Positions 28,864 through 38,259 of a DNA stretch of 64,000 bases are shown piece after piece. Within the stretch, counting starts at the first letter, position 1. Each line of letters starts with the position of its first letter. Source of the stretch: Bradyrhizobium quebecense (GTDB taxonomy: Bacteria > Pseudomonadota > Alphaproteobacteria > Rhizobiales > Xanthobacteraceae); assembly GCF_013373795.3 (NCBI RefSeq), contig NZ_CP088022.1, positions 1,116,001 through 1,180,000 on the forward strand, written 5' to 3'. The position numbers were made by a program, and so were the translations under genes. Under the pieces are notes generated by a model. That model saw nothing but the letters and a program-made list of their open reading frames with translations. It was not told the origin of the DNA and did not search any database.

Positions 28864-29706
28864 ATGCGTCAGACCGAAGCTTGTGCCGTCAACGATGTCA
28901 GGGCCATCGTCGGAGACGAGGAGTGGGCAACCCGGGTCGATCTCGCGGCGTGCTACCGCTTGGTCGCGCTCTATGGAATGACCGACCTGATCTACAACCA
29001 CATCAGCGCGCAGGTCCCGGGACATGACGATCGGTATCTGATTAATCCGTACGGCATGCTCTACGAGGAGATCACGGCGTCGAGCCTCGTCAAGATCGAC
29101 ATCGAGGGGCGGACCTTGCTGCAGCCCGACCACGGCTACAACGTCAACGTGGCCGGGTTCTATTTGCATGCCCCGATCCATCGCGCACGGCCCGACGTGA
29201 AATGCGTTCTGCATACCCACACCCGGGCAGGGACCGCGGTCAGCACGCTTGCCGAAGGGCTGCTTCCGCTGTCGCAGACGGCGATGCGGTTTCACGGGCG
29301 GATCGGCTATCACGACTTCGAGGGGCCGGCGATCGATCGCGACGAATGCGACCGCGTCGTCACCGATCTCGGCCGCAACAACGCGCTGGTGTTGCGCAAT
29401 CATGGCCTCCTGGTCTGCGGCAACACGATTCCGCAGGCGTTCAATGCGATCTACTGGCTGGAGCAGGCCTGCCGGATCCAGGTCGATGCGCTCGGCTGCG
29501 GCCGGCCGCTGCACGCGCCGAGCGAGCTGGCGATCGGCAACACGGTGACCTGCTTTGCCGGTACCGAGATCACGCTGGACAATGAGCGCGACACCAATCC
29601 GGTGCTGAATGAGGCGGCGCAAAACCTGCAGGCCGGTTACGGGCTGCTGGAATGGCCGGCGCTGCGGCGCAGGCTCGACCGCATCGACGGGAGCTACGCG
29701 CAATGA
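28864..29706 (+). CDS. Class II aldolase/adducin family protein
   Basis: The protein has 280 residues from ATG 28864, with AAGGG 12 bases upstream. The zinc site is visible as HTHTRAG (two His) plus RNHGLLVCG (third His), and NHISAQVPGHDDRYLINPYGMLYEEI matches the N-terminal substrate loop. Family members cleave sugar phosphates (fuculose-1-phosphate aldolase type) or decarboxylate/epimerise related acids; some bacterial members have no known substrate. It lies between the acyl-CoA dehydrogenase and the DUF2520 gene, with a 4-base overlap to the latter. The exact reaction is unknown. Confidence 0.85.
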   Translation: MRQTEACAVNDVRAIVGDEEWATRVDLAACYRLVALYGMTDLIYNHISAQVPGHDDRYLINPYGMLYEEITASSLVKIDIEGRTLLQPDHGYNVNVAGFYLHAPIHRARPDVKCVLHTHTRAGTAVSTLAEGLLPLSQTAMRFHGRIGYHDFEGPAIDRDECDRVVTDLGRNNALVLRNHGLLVCGNTIPQAFNAIYWLEQACRIQVDALGCGRPLHAPSELAIGNTVTCFAGTEITLDNERDTNPVLNEAAQNLQAGYGLLEWPALRRRLDRIDGSYAQ

Positions 29707-30602
29707 GCACGTCGCCGGCGGCGTCGCGGATCGGCTTCATCGGCGCCGGCCGCGTGGCGCAGACGCTCGCACCGGCATTCGCCCGCGCGGATCTGAACGT
29801 CGCGGCCTTTCACAACCGCGGTCTCGATGCCGCGCAGCGTCTCGGATCCCGCGTCCCGTCGGCACGGCCGATGACCGACGCGCAACAGGTCGTGGACAGC
29901 TGCGACATGGTTTTCCTCACGGTGAGCGACGACGCGATCCTGCCGGTCTGCCGCGGTCTGCGCTGGGAGCCGCGTCACCGCGTGGTCCATTGCAGCGGCG
30001 CGACCGAACTGGCGGCGCTCGATCATGCGCGGTCCGCGGGAGCCGCAACCGGCGGATTTCATCCAATGCAGATGTTTGCAAATCCCGACGTCGCGCTTGA
30101 AGGGCTGCGCGGATGCACCGTCGGCATCGAGGCGGAAGGCGACTTCCGGCACGACCTCGAGCGGCTCGCCACCAGCATCGGCTGCGAGCCGCTGGCGCTG
30201 CCGGCCGGCGTGCGGGCGCTCTATCATGCCTCGGCCTACTATGTCGGTCCGTTCCTGATCTCGCTGCTCAAGGAAGGCGTCGAGCTCTGGAAGAGCTTTG
30301 GCGCCAGCGAGGCCGACGCGCTGCGCGCCATGATGCCGCTGCTGCGGGGCACCGTCGCGGCCGTTCTCGACGGTGGCCTCGCCAACGGCATGGGTGGCTG
30401 CGTGGCGCGCGGCGACGTTGGAACGATCGTCAAGCACCTGCGGGCCCTGGACGAGCGCTTTCCCGCCTCGGGCGCGTTGTACCGCGAACTGGCTCTGCGC
30501 AACGTCCCGCTCGGGATCGAGCGTGGCACACTCAGCGCTTCGCGCGCCGCAGAGATCGAGCAGCTGCTGTTGCGAACCCGGCAAGAGCAGGCGGCATCCT
30601 GA
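29703..30602 (+). CDS. Rossmann-fold / DUF2520 dehydrogenase-like protein
   Basis: The protein has 299 residues. ATG 29703 overlaps the aldolase stop. The N-terminus has the NAD(P)-binding motif IGFIGAGRVAQTLAPAFARA; the C-terminal half (from about 150, ALPAGVRALYHASAYYVGPFLISLLKEGVELW) is the DUF2520 helical domain found with ketopantoate reductase-like and ProC-like proteins. It is probably an NADP-dependent oxidoreductase acting on the product of the aldolase or dehydrogenase. It ends the tetR operon; the next gene, hpnH, converges on it. Confidence 0.85.
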   Translation: MSTSPAASRIGFIGAGRVAQTLAPAFARADLNVAAFHNRGLDAAQRLGSRVPSARPMTDAQQVVDSCDMVFLTVSDDAILPVCRGLRWEPRHRVVHCSGATELAALDHARSAGAATGGFHPMQMFANPDVALEGLRGCTVGIEAEGDFRHDLERLATSIGCEPLALPAGVRALYHASAYYVGPFLISLLKEGVELWKSFGASEADALRAMMPLLRGTVAAVLDGGLANGMGGCVARGDVGTIVKHLRALDERFPASGALYRELALRNVPLGIERGTLSASRAAEIEQLLLRTRQEQAAS

Positions 30603-30608
30603 TCCAAG

Positions 30609-30641
30609 AAAAAAGGGCCCCGGTTCGCTGAACCGAGGCCC
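30609..30641 (-). terminator. Terminator of hpnH
   Basis: A 12-pair stem with one mismatch (30615-30626 with 30630-30641, loop GCT) is followed on the minus strand by six T (A-run 30609-30614). It lies 33 bases beyond the hpnH stop and just after the stop of the convergent DUF2520 gene. It works mainly for the minus strand. Confidence 0.8.
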
Positions 30642-30673
30642 CTCAACTTTCTGCTGTCCGCTCACATGGAGCA

Positions 30674-31834
30674 TCAGGCGGCGGTGGAAGCCTTCTGTTG
30701 CTGCTTGGCAGCGGCGGCCTCAGCCTCGTCGCGGCGGATATCCGAGAGCTTCTTCTGGACCTGCTCGGCGAAGATGTACTGCGCCGGACGCTGCTTCGAC
30801 ATGTCGATCTCCGGCGCCATCGGGCCAGTGGTCTTGATGCCGCGCAGCGCGACCCACATCGCCTTCAGCGGATTGTTGATCGCAGCGGTCGCCGCGGTCG
30901 GCTCGTAACCGCAATGGGCCATACAGTCGGCGCACTTCTCGTACTTGCCGGTGCCGTAGGTCTCCCAATCCGTGGTGTCCATCAGCTCCTTGAAGGTCTT
31001 GGCGTAGCCTTCACCGAGCAGATAGCAGGGCTTCTGCCAGCCGAAGATGTTGCGCGCCGGCATGCCCCAGGGCGTGCACTCGTATTCCTGGTTGCCGGCG
31101 AGGAAGTCGAGGAACAGACCGGAATGCATGAAATTCCACTTCTTGCCCTTGCCGAGCGCAAAGACGTCGCGGAACAGCTTCTTGGTCTTGGTACGGTTGA
31201 GGAAGTGCTCCTGGTCGGGCGCACGCTCATAGGCATAACCCGGCGACATCGAGACGCCGACGCCGAGCTCGGTGGTGAAGTCGAGGAATTTGGCGATCTC
31301 CTCGGCCGGATGGCCGTCGAAGATCGTGGCGTTGACGTTGACCGTGAAGCCGCGCGCCTTCGCTGCCTTGATCGCGGAAACGGCGCGATCGAACACGCCC
31401 TTCTGCGACACCGCCTTGTCGTGATGGTCCTTCAGGCCGTCGAGATGCACCGAGAAGAACAAATAGGGCGACGGCTCGAACAGATCGAGCTTCTTCTCGA
31501 GCAGCAGCGCGTTGGTGCACAGCGAGACGAACTTCTTGCGCGCCACGAGGCCGCGCACGATCTCGCCGATCTCCTTGTGGATCAGCGGCTCGCCGCCCGG
31601 GATCGCCACCATCGGTGCGCCGCATTCATCGGCCGCGTCCCAGCATTCCTGCGCGGTCATGCGGCGATTGAGGATCGCATCGGGATAATCGATCTTGCCG
31701 CAGCCAACGCAGGCGAGGTTGCAACGGAACAGCGGTTCCAGCATCAGCACGAGCGGATAGCGTTTGCGGCCAAGCAGCTTCTGCTTGATCAGATAACCGC
31801 CGATACGCATTTCCTTGAAGAACGGTATAGCCAT
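30674..31834 (-). CDS. hpnH: Adenosylhopane synthase, radical SAM protein HpnH
   Basis: The protein has 386 residues. I chose ATG 31834 because HpnH proteins begin MAIPFF; a GTG at 31855 would add seven residues. The radical SAM motif is Cys38-x3-Cys42-x2-Cys45 in RCNLACVGCGK, followed by AIPGGEPLIHKEIGEIV. A second cysteine-rich segment (YEKCADCMAHCGYEP) could bind another cluster or metal. The enzyme joins a 5'-deoxyadenosyl group to hopene to give adenosylhopane, the first side-chain step. The Ala/Gln/Lys-rich C-terminal tail is unremarkable. It is followed on the same strand by nothing; ispH lies upstream by 45 bases and is probably in the same operon. Confidence 0.94.
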   Translation of the reverse strand: MAIPFFKEMRIGGYLIKQKLLGRKRYPLVLMLEPLFRCNLACVGCGKIDYPDAILNRRMTAQECWDAADECGAPMVAIPGGEPLIHKEIGEIVRGLVARKKFVSLCTNALLLEKKLDLFEPSPYLFFSVHLDGLKDHHDKAVSQKGVFDRAVSAIKAAKARGFTVNVNATIFDGHPAEEIAKFLDFTTELGVGVSMSPGYAYERAPDQEHFLNRTKTKKLFRDVFALGKGKKWNFMHSGLFLDFLAGNQEYECTPWGMPARNIFGWQKPCYLLGEGYAKTFKELMDTTDWETYGTGKYEKCADCMAHCGYEPTAATAAINNPLKAMWVALRGIKTTGPMAPEIDMSKQRPAQYIFAEQVQKKLSDIRRDEAEAAAAKQQQKASTAA

Positions 31835-31879
31835 TAGACGATTTTCTTTCTGCACTTATCAAAGGGAAGTGGGTTCAGA

Positions 31880-32806
31880 TCAGCCCGCGGTCAGTTCGGC
31901 CGGCAGCCGGAATTCGATATTTTCTTCTCGGCCCGGAACGACCGAGACCGACACCGGTCCGATGCGCCGCAGGGCCTCGATGACATCGTCGACCAAAACT
32001 TCAGGTGCCGATGCACCCGCCGTAATGCCGACGGCCTTCGCATCCTTCAGCCAATCCGAGTTGAGCTCGCTCCCATCGGCAACGAGATAACTCGCGACAC
32101 CAACCTCGGTGCCGATCTCACGAAGCCTGTTCGAGTTGGAACTATTGGCGGCCCCCACCACCAAAATGACGTCCACCAGCTTACTTAGGTCCCTTACCGC
32201 AGATTGGCGGTTCTGTGTCGCATAGCAGATATCCCTGATGTCCGGGCCTTGAATATCTGTAAATTTTGCCTGAAGGGCCGCGATGATGTCCCTGGTGTCG
32301 TCCACCGACAGGGTGGTCTGGGTGATATAGGCGACCGGGGCGTCGGTCGGCAGCCGCAATTCCGCCACATCCTGAACGCTCTGGACCAGCAGGACCGGCC
32401 CTGGAACCTGCCCCATGGTTCCCTCGACCTCGGGATGGCCGGCATGCCCGATCAGGATCAGGGCGCGGCCCCTCGAGATGTAGCGCTTGCCCTGGTTGTG
32501 GACCTTGGTGACGAGCGGGCAGGTGGCATTGAGCACGGGCAGGTCGCGGGCCTCCGCCTCCTCCTCGACGCTCTTGGCGACGCCATGGGCACTGAAGACG
32601 GTCACCGCCTTGGCCGGCACTTCCGACAGGTCCTCGACGAAGATCGCACCCTTCTTCTTCAGGCTTTCGACGACGTATTTGTTGTGAACGATCTCGTGGC
32701 GGACATAGACCGGCGGGCCATACTTCTGCAGCGCGCGTTCGACGATTTCGATCGCGCGCACAACGCCCGCGCAAAAGCCGCGCGGCTGGGCAAGAAACAC
32801 TTCCAT
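31880..32806 (-). CDS. ispH: 4-hydroxy-3-methylbut-2-enyl diphosphate reductase
   Basis: The protein has 308 residues starting [15 protein letters not shown] at ATG 32806; a TTG at 32824 is a poor alternative. The three cluster cysteines are present in GFCAGV, NATCPLV and ICYATQNRQ, as are the active-site HEIVHNKYV and SAHG. It makes IPP and DMAPP in the last step of the MEP pathway, supplying the farnesyl diphosphate used by HpnD. It lies 45 bases upstream of hpnH and is likely co-transcribed, an arrangement that couples isoprenoid supply with hopanoid synthesis. Confidence 0.95.
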   Translation of the reverse strand: MEVFLAQPRGFCAGVVRAIEIVERALQKYGPPVYVRHEIVHNKYVVESLKKKGAIFVEDLSEVPAKAVTVFSAHGVAKSVEEEAEARDLPVLNATCPLVTKVHNQGKRYISRGRALILIGHAGHPEVEGTMGQVPGPVLLVQSVQDVAELRLPTDAPVAYITQTTLSVDDTRDIIAALQAKFTDIQGPDIRDICYATQNRQSAVRDLSKLVDVILVVGAANSSNSNRLREIGTEVGVASYLVADGSELNSDWLKDAKAVGITAGASAPEVLVDDVIEALRRIGPVSVSVVPGREENIEFRLPAELTAG

Positions 32807-33259
32807 AGGTCGTCCGTTACGCAAATTGCACCAATCTCATTCCATGCCCTGCGGCCAGTTCGGCGACGCACTCCACGCGGTCGGACGCCGCAACTTCCAT
32901 TGCAATGTCCGCACCATCTCAGGTCCTGCACGTGATCCGCGCCCTCAAGGGCATGGAAATACAGGGATTTGTGGCAAAAAGGTAGCGCTTCGAGCGGATG
33001 AGTAGCCAGTCAAGTGAGGCGGTTGAGGTAATATGGTATGGATTTTGGGCCCTGTGACCCTCCGTCTCCCTCACTTGTTCGTCACTTTATCGCCCACTCC
33101 TGCGGTCTATACCGGCCACTCGTGGCCGTTCCTGTGCTTTGGAACCTCCTCACCATCTCGTCGAGGAAGATAACCAAAACAACATTAGATCGGTCCCGGG
33201 AACTCCGCTACAGAGCGGGCGTTTTCGGCCATGCTTCCCCGAGATTAGAAAGAAACGAA
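32807..33259. other. Divergent intergenic region, ispH / hpnN
   Basis: This 453-base stretch serves ispH-hpnH leftward and hpnN rightward. The open frame of hpnN continues upstream to about 33038, but that part has no hopanoid transporter similarity, no signal peptide and contains a promoter-like site at 33199, so I treat it as non-coding. No other gene was recognised. Confidence 0.45.
33199..33223 (+). promoter_or_regulatory. EcfG-like general stress promoter upstream of hpnN
   Basis: GGAAC at 33199-33203 and CGTT at 33220-33223 are 16 bases apart, matching the alphaproteobacterial EcfG (general stress ECF sigma) consensus GGAAC-N16/17-CGTT. Initiation would fall near 33230, about 30 bases before the hpnN GTG. 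Published work on Rhodopseudomonas palustris links EcfG to hopanoid methylation, so stress control of hopanoid export would be reasonable. The call rests on nine bases at the right spacing and position. Confidence 0.5.
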
Positions 33260-35875
33260 GTGCTGACAAATATTGTCGTCTCCGTTGTTAGAACCTGTAC
33301 GCGTTTTGCCCTTCCGGTTGTCATTCTCTCGGTGCTGCTGTCGATCGGCGCCGGCTTCTATACGGCTCGCAACTTCTCGATCAACACCGACATCAACAAG
33401 CTGATCTCGCCGGATCTGGATTGGCGCAAGCGCGACAACCAGTTCGAGGAAGCCTTTGATCGCGAGCGGCTGATCCTGGCTGTCGTCGAGGCGGCGACGC
33501 CCGAGCTGACCAGCTCGGCCGCGAAGGCGCTCACCGCGAAGCTGCAAGCCGACAAGAAGAACTTCGAGGCGATCACCGCGCTTGGCTCCGGCGAATTCTT
33601 CGAGAAGAACGGCTTGCTGTTCCTGCCGACCGAAGAGGTCGGCAAGGTCACGGGCCAGCTCGAATCGGCCGCGCCGCTGATCGAGATCATGGCCGGCGAC
33701 CCTTCAATCCGCGGGCTGACCGGTGCGCTCGAGACCGGGCTTGCCGGCGTCAAGCGCGGACAGGTCAAGCTCGACAATGCGGCTCCGCCCTTCAACCTGA
33801 TCTCCGAGACCGTCGAGACTGTCCTCGCCAAGGGCAACGCGACCTTCTCCTGGCGCGAGCTCACCAGCGACAAGCCGCTGACCGATTCGGACAAGCGCGC
33901 CTTCATCGAGATCAAGCCGATCATCGACTATTCGGCGCTGGAGCCGGGCAAGGACGCAACCGACGCGATCCGCCAGGCGGCGGCCGACCTGAAATTCCCG
34001 ACCGAGTATCACGCGCGCGTCCGCCTGACCGGACCCGTGCCGATCGCCAACGAAGAATACGCCACCGTGCAGGACGGCGCGATCCGCAACGGCATCGGCA
34101 CCGTGGTGATCGTGCTGATCATCCTCTGGCTGGCACTGCATTCCGGCAAGATCATCTTCGCGGTGTTCGTGAACCTGTTCATCGGCCTTGCCATCACCAC
34201 GGCGGTCGGCCTGATGATGGTCGGGTCGCTGAACCTGCTCTCGATCGCCTTCGCGGTGCTGTTCGTTGGCCTCGGTGTCGACTTCGGCATCCAGTTCAGC
34301 GTCCGCTACCGCTCCGAGCGCTACAAGAACGACAACCTGACGCTGGCGCTGGAAAACGCCGCGCGCCGCTCGGCGGTGCCGCTGTCGCTTGCGGCGATGG
34401 CGACCGCGGCCGGCTTCCTGTGCTTCCTGCCGACCGACTACAAGGGCATCTCCGAACTCGGCAAGATCGCCGGCGCCGGAATGCTGGTGGCCTTCATCAC
34501 CAGCATCACGGTGTTGCCGGCGCTGCTCGACCTGCTCAATCCGCCTGGAGAGAAGGAGCCGGTCGGCTACGCCTTCCTGGCGCCGCTCGATCACTTCCTC
34601 GAAAAGCATCGCGTCCCGATCATCGTCGGCACGATCCTGGTCACGGTCGCGGGCCTGCCGCTGCTGCACTACATGAAGTTCGACTTCAACCCGATCAATC
34701 TGCGCAACAAGCACGCGGAATCGATCGCGACCTTCCTCGACCTGAGAAACGATCCGAACACCGGCGCCAACGCCATCAACGTGATGACGCGCTCGGAGGC
34801 CGACGCCAAGAAGATCGAGGCCAAGCTCGAGAAGCTGCCGGAAGTGTCGCGCGTGATGTCGCTCGACAGCTTCGTGCCTGATGATCAGCCGGCCAAGCTG
34901 AAGCTGATCGCGCAGGCTGCCAAGACGCTCGGCCCCGCGCTCAACCCCGACTCGGTCGATCCGGCGCCGTCGGATCAGGAGAATGTCGAGTCGCTGAAGA
35001 GCTCGGTCGACAGCCTGCGCAGGACCGCGGGCGACGGCAAGGGGGCGGGCGCGGTTGCCGCGCGCCGGCTCGCCGACGCCCTGCAGAAGCTGGCCGATTC
35101 GAACCAGTCCATCCGTGACAAGGCCCAGGACGTATTCGTTGCGCCGTTGAAGATCGTGTTCGATCAGCTCCGCAACACGCTGCAGGCCCAGACCGTCACG
35201 CTGCAGAACCTGCCGCCGGAACTGGTCGAGAGCTGGAGGACCAAGGACGGCCTGATGCGTGTCGAGGTCGAGCCGAAGGGCGATCCGAACGACAACGACA
35301 ATCTGCGCCGTTTTGCCGACGCCGTGCTCGCCGCCGAGCCGACCGCGATCGGCGGGCCGGTCTCGATCCTGAAGTCGGGCGATGTCATCGTGAATGCGTT
35401 CATCCACGCCGGCATCCTGGCGCTGGTCACGATCGGCCTGCTGCTGTGGCTGACGCTGCGCCGCGTCGTCGACGTGCTGATGACGCTGGTGCCGCTCCTG
35501 GTCGCCGGCATCGTCACGCTGGAGATCTGCGTGCTGATCGGACTGCCGCTCAACTTCGCCAACATCGTCGCGCTGCCGCTGCTGCTCGGCGTCGGCGTCG
35601 CGTTCAAGATCTACTATGTCACGGCATGGCGGCAGGGCAGGACAAACCTGCTGCAGTCGAGCCTGACGCGTGCGATCTTTTTCAGCGCGCTGACCACGGC
35701 GACCGCGTTCGGCAGCCTGTGGCTGTCCAGCCATCCCGGCACCGCGAGCATGGGCAAGCTGCTCGCGCTCTCGCTCGTCACCACGCTCGCGGCAGTGTTG
35801 TTGTTCCAGCCGGCGCTGATGGGCAAGCCGCGCGAGGCCCTCAAGGAGGAGGATATCGCCAACGACGTCACCTGA
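33260..35875 (+). CDS. hpnN: Hopanoid transporter HpnN (RND family)
   Basis: The protein has 871 residues from GTG 33260, with AGAAAG upstream. The first membrane helix (FALPVVILSVLLSIGAGFYTA) comes right after the start, then NFSINTDINKLISPDLDWRKRD opening the first periplasmic domain. Helix blocks lie at about residues 280-430 and 710-855, separated by a second periplasmic domain, giving the standard RND plan. HpnN moves hopanoids from inner to outer membrane. The position between ispH/hpnH and hpnO supports the name. It has an EcfG-like promoter upstream. The MMPL protein at 16579 is a probable paralogue. Confidence 0.92.
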   Translation: MLTNIVVSVVRTCTRFALPVVILSVLLSIGAGFYTARNFSINTDINKLISPDLDWRKRDNQFEEAFDRERLILAVVEAATPELTSSAAKALTAKLQADKKNFEAITALGSGEFFEKNGLLFLPTEEVGKVTGQLESAAPLIEIMAGDPSIRGLTGALETGLAGVKRGQVKLDNAAPPFNLISETVETVLAKGNATFSWRELTSDKPLTDSDKRAFIEIKPIIDYSALEPGKDATDAIRQAAADLKFPTEYHARVRLTGPVPIANEEYATVQDGAIRNGIGTVVIVLIILWLALHSGKIIFAVFVNLFIGLAITTAVGLMMVGSLNLLSIAFAVLFVGLGVDFGIQFSVRYRSERYKNDNLTLALENAARRSAVPLSLAAMATAAGFLCFLPTDYKGISELGKIAGAGMLVAFITSITVLPALLDLLNPPGEKEPVGYAFLAPLDHFLEKHRVPIIVGTILVTVAGLPLLHYMKFDFNPINLRNKHAESIATFLDLRNDPNTGANAINVMTRSEADAKKIEAKLEKLPEVSRVMSLDSFVPDDQPAKLKLIAQAAKTLGPALNPDSVDPAPSDQENVESLKSSVDSLRRTAGDGKGAGAVAARRLADALQKLADSNQSIRDKAQDVFVAPLKIVFDQLRNTLQAQTVTLQNLPPELVESWRTKDGLMRVEVEPKGDPNDNDNLRRFADAVLAAEPTAIGGPVSILKSGDVIVNAFIHAGILALVTIGLLLWLTLRRVVDVLMTLVPLLVAGIVTLEICVLIGLPLNFANIVALPLLLGVGVAFKIYYVTAWRQGRTNLLQSSLTRAIFFSALTTATAFGSLWLSSHPGTASMGKLLALSLVTTLAAVLLFQPALMGKPREALKEEDIANDVT

Positions 35876-35962
35876 CGCGTTCGTGGTCCGCTTTCGATCC
35901 GATTTGGCGGCAGCCGCCGCCAAGCCGCGATGTCAGCGGGCGATGTTGCCCGCTCGCTTCCC

Positions 35963-36619
35963 TCAATGCGTCGGTCGCGCGATGTCGGGGAGCAGGCAGA
36001 TATCGCCCACGACGTCAGCAGACGCATTGGCGCTGCCTGGGGCAGTGGCTGCCTGCTTTTGACCCGGCTTGGTGGCAGGCGCCACGGCGCCGGTGGTCTT
36101 CTGCGGCGCTGCCGATTTGGGCAGGGCTCCCTTCGCTGCAGGGCTGCCCGCGGCAGGCGGGTTGCCGGCGACGCTGACCGGGATCGGCGGACCAACGCGA
36201 GTCCAGGTCTCGCCGCCACACAGGAAGCCGAGCACGCAGCCCTGGATCTCGAGCTGATCGGTGCCGACGGGCTTGATGGTCGAGCTGTAGAGCTGGCCGT
36301 CCTTCGCATTGTAGACTTGGCCTTCCCACGCATCGGTTCCGGCCTTCTTCTTCATGTCGATCAGGATCGGCATGCCGAGCGTCGGCCTGCTTTGCTTCGC
36401 GGGATCAGGATTGTTCTTATCCTTGCCGCCGGGGGTTTTTTCCCAGGACACCGCACCCCACATGCTGCCATTACATTGGGCGACGCGGATGGTGGCGACA
36501 CCGTCTGCGACCTTCCAGTCGCCGGTCGGGTCCGCTGCAAGCGCCGGCGATAATACGGTGGCCAAAAATAAACCTGAAAAGGCTATTGTACGCGCGAAAG
36601 TTCTTGGGCAGTGCAACAT
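35963..36619 (-). CDS. Secreted DUF2147 protein
   Basis: The protein has 218 residues. A signal peptide is evident (IAFSGLFLATVLSPALAADP). The mature N-terminal half is a DUF2147 domain: DPTGDWKVADGVATIRVAQCNGSMWGAVSW, LGMPILIDMKKKAG, and GQVYNAKDGQLYSSTI followed by LEIQGCVLGFLCGGETWTRV. The C-terminal third is a Pro/Ala/Lys-rich low-complexity tail. DUF2147 proteins are periplasmic with no known reaction. It is divergent from hpnO and sits inside the hopanoid cluster, so a link to the cell envelope is possible. The stop at 35963 converges on hpnN. Confidence 0.8.
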   Translation of the reverse strand: MLHCPRTFARTIAFSGLFLATVLSPALAADPTGDWKVADGVATIRVAQCNGSMWGAVSWEKTPGGKDKNNPDPAKQSRPTLGMPILIDMKKKAGTDAWEGQVYNAKDGQLYSSTIKPVGTDQLEIQGCVLGFLCGGETWTRVGPPIPVSVAGNPPAAGSPAAKGALPKSAAPQKTTGAVAPATKPGQKQAATAPGSANASADVVGDICLLPDIARPTH

Positions 36620-36660
36620 GGTCCAAACCTGTGCTTAACTAGACGATCCGAGCGGGGGTC

Positions 36661-36683
36661 AAAACGCCGCTAGCGAGCGTTTT
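36661..36683. promoter_or_regulatory. Nested palindrome between the DUF2147 gene and hpnO
   Basis: AAAACGC (36661-36667) and GCGTTTT (36677-36683) form a perfect inverted repeat whose spacer holds a second perfect palindrome, CGCTAGCG (36668-36675). It lies in the 102-base divergent region, about 40 bases from each start codon. It may be an operator shared by both promoters. The 3' TTTT could also act as a weak terminator. Confidence 0.35.
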
Positions 36684-36721
36684 AAGTTGACGAGATGGCC
36701 ATCAACCGACGTATGTAACGA

Positions 36722-38113
36722 ATGGTAAGTTCCAATTTAGACGTTTCCGAGATTTTTGTGGAGCGCGAGGGGCAGCGCGGTGCCATGCACACGCGTCACC
36801 TCAACGAGCAGCTCGTTCGCGTCCTCAAGACCATCGGCTATGACGTCGGCTTCCAGAAGGGGCAAGGCCAATACCTCTTCGATCGTCAGGGGGCTCGTTA
36901 CCTCGATCTATTGAGCGGATTTGGCGTTTTTGCGATTGGTCGCAATCATCCGGACCTGCGCAAGGCGCTGAAGAGCGTGCTCGACGCCGATCTGCCGAAT
37001 CTGGTGCAGCTCGACGTCTCTACGCTCGCCGGCGTGCTCGCGGAACGGCTTCTGGAATATGTCCCATATCTGGACAAGGTGTTTTTCGCCAATTCCGGTG
37101 CCGAAACCGTCGAAGCGGCGATCAAGTTCGCGCGCGGCGCGACCGGCCGTCCCGGTATCGTCTATTGCGGGCATTCGTTCCACGGCCTGTCCTACGGCGC
37201 GCTGTCGCTGACCGATGATTCGAATTTCCGCAGCGGCTTCGAGCCGCTGCTGCCGGGCTGCACCCCGATCCCCTACAACGATCTCGAGGCGCTCGAAAAG
37301 GCGCTGTCGTCGCGCCAGGTCGGCGCTTTCATCGTCGAGCCGATCCAGGGCAAGGGCGTCAACATGCCCACCGACGAGTTCCTGCCCGGCGCACTGGCGC
37401 TGTGCCGCAAATACGGCACGCTGTTCATCGCCGACGAGATCCAGACGGGCATCGGCCGCACCGGCAAGTTCCTCGCGATCGAGCACTGGGGCATCGAGCC
37501 CGACATGGTGCTGCTGGCGAAGGCGCTCTCCGGCGGCCACGTGCCGATCGGCGCGCTGCTGACGCGCAAGAACATCTTCGACAAGATCTTCAACCAGATG
37601 GACCGCGCCGTCGTGCATGGCTCGACCTTCGCCAAGAACGATCTGGCGATGGCCGCCGGCATCGCCACGCTCGATGTCATCAAGGCCGAGAAGCTCGTCG
37701 AGAACGCCGCCAAGCGCGGCGCCGAGCTGCGCCTTGCCCTGACGCGCATGGTGCCGGGCTATGAGCTGATGAAGGAAGTCCGCGGCAAGGGCCTGATGAT
37801 CGGCGTCGAGTTCGGTCCGCCGAAATCGCTGCGGCTCAAGGCGTCGTGGAATCTGCTGGAGACCGCCAACAAGGGTCTGTTCTGCCAGCTGATCACGGTG
37901 CCGCTGTTCAAGGATCACAAGATCCTGACCCAGGTCGCCGGCCACGGCCTCCACACCATCAAGCTGCTGCCGCCGCTCGTGATCACCGAAGAGGACTGCA
38001 GCTGGATCGAAAGATCGTTCGACGAGGTGATCGCCGGCAGCCACAAGGTGCCCGGCGCGATCTGGTCGCTCGGCAAGACGTTGGTCGACAACGCGGTGCG
38101 CAAGTCGGCGTAA
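36722..38113 (+). CDS. hpnO: Aminobacteriohopanetriol-forming aminotransferase HpnO
   Basis: The protein has 463 residues. It is a class III PLP aminotransferase: [20 protein letters not shown] for phosphate binding, [30 protein letters not shown], and the PLP lysine Lys267 in [15 protein letters not shown]. HpnO converts the ribosylhopane-derived aldehyde into aminobacteriohopanetriol. The N-terminal 30 residues (to HTRHLNEQL) fit HpnO rather than ornithine or acetylornithine aminotransferases, and the hpn neighbours support it. It is followed by a dispersed repeat at 38180. Confidence 0.9.
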   Translation: MVSSNLDVSEIFVEREGQRGAMHTRHLNEQLVRVLKTIGYDVGFQKGQGQYLFDRQGARYLDLLSGFGVFAIGRNHPDLRKALKSVLDADLPNLVQLDVSTLAGVLAERLLEYVPYLDKVFFANSGAETVEAAIKFARGATGRPGIVYCGHSFHGLSYGALSLTDDSNFRSGFEPLLPGCTPIPYNDLEALEKALSSRQVGAFIVEPIQGKGVNMPTDEFLPGALALCRKYGTLFIADEIQTGIGRTGKFLAIEHWGIEPDMVLLAKALSGGHVPIGALLTRKNIFDKIFNQMDRAVVHGSTFAKNDLAMAAGIATLDVIKAEKLVENAAKRGAELRLALTRMVPGYELMKEVRGKGLMIGVEFGPPKSLRLKASWNLLETANKGLFCQLITVPLFKDHKILTQVAGHGLHTIKLLPPLVITEEDCSWIERSFDEVIAGSHKVPGAIWSLGKTLVDNAVRKSA

Positions 38114-38179
38114 ACTCGTAGAGTCACACTGCATAGGGCGGATTGGCCGAAGGCGTAATGCAGCCGACGAGAGACTGAC

Positions 38180-38244
38180 GGCGGGTTACGCGGAGCCTGT
38201 CATCGGGCCGCGCTTTGCGCGGACCCGTTGGCTACTAACCCGCC
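38180..38244. repeat. Dispersed palindromic repeat after hpnO
   Basis: GGCGGGTTA (38180-38188) and TAACCCGCC (38236-38244) are inverted arms. Between them lies CGGAGCCTGTCATCGGGC (38191-38208) and a small hairpin ending GACCCGTTGGCT. The same 18-base block recurs at 52555-52572. The preceding 38120-38165 (GGCGGATTGGCCGAAGGCG...) looks like a second unit of another family. It may serve as a transcription end for hpnO. Confidence 0.6.
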
Positions 38245-38259
38245 CTACCGATCTACAAA

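Noticed and set aside
33038..33259. Longer N-terminus for HpnN
   Set aside because: The extra 74 residues lack a signal or membrane segment, contain an EcfG-like promoter and precede the natural first helix; GTG 33260 fits better.
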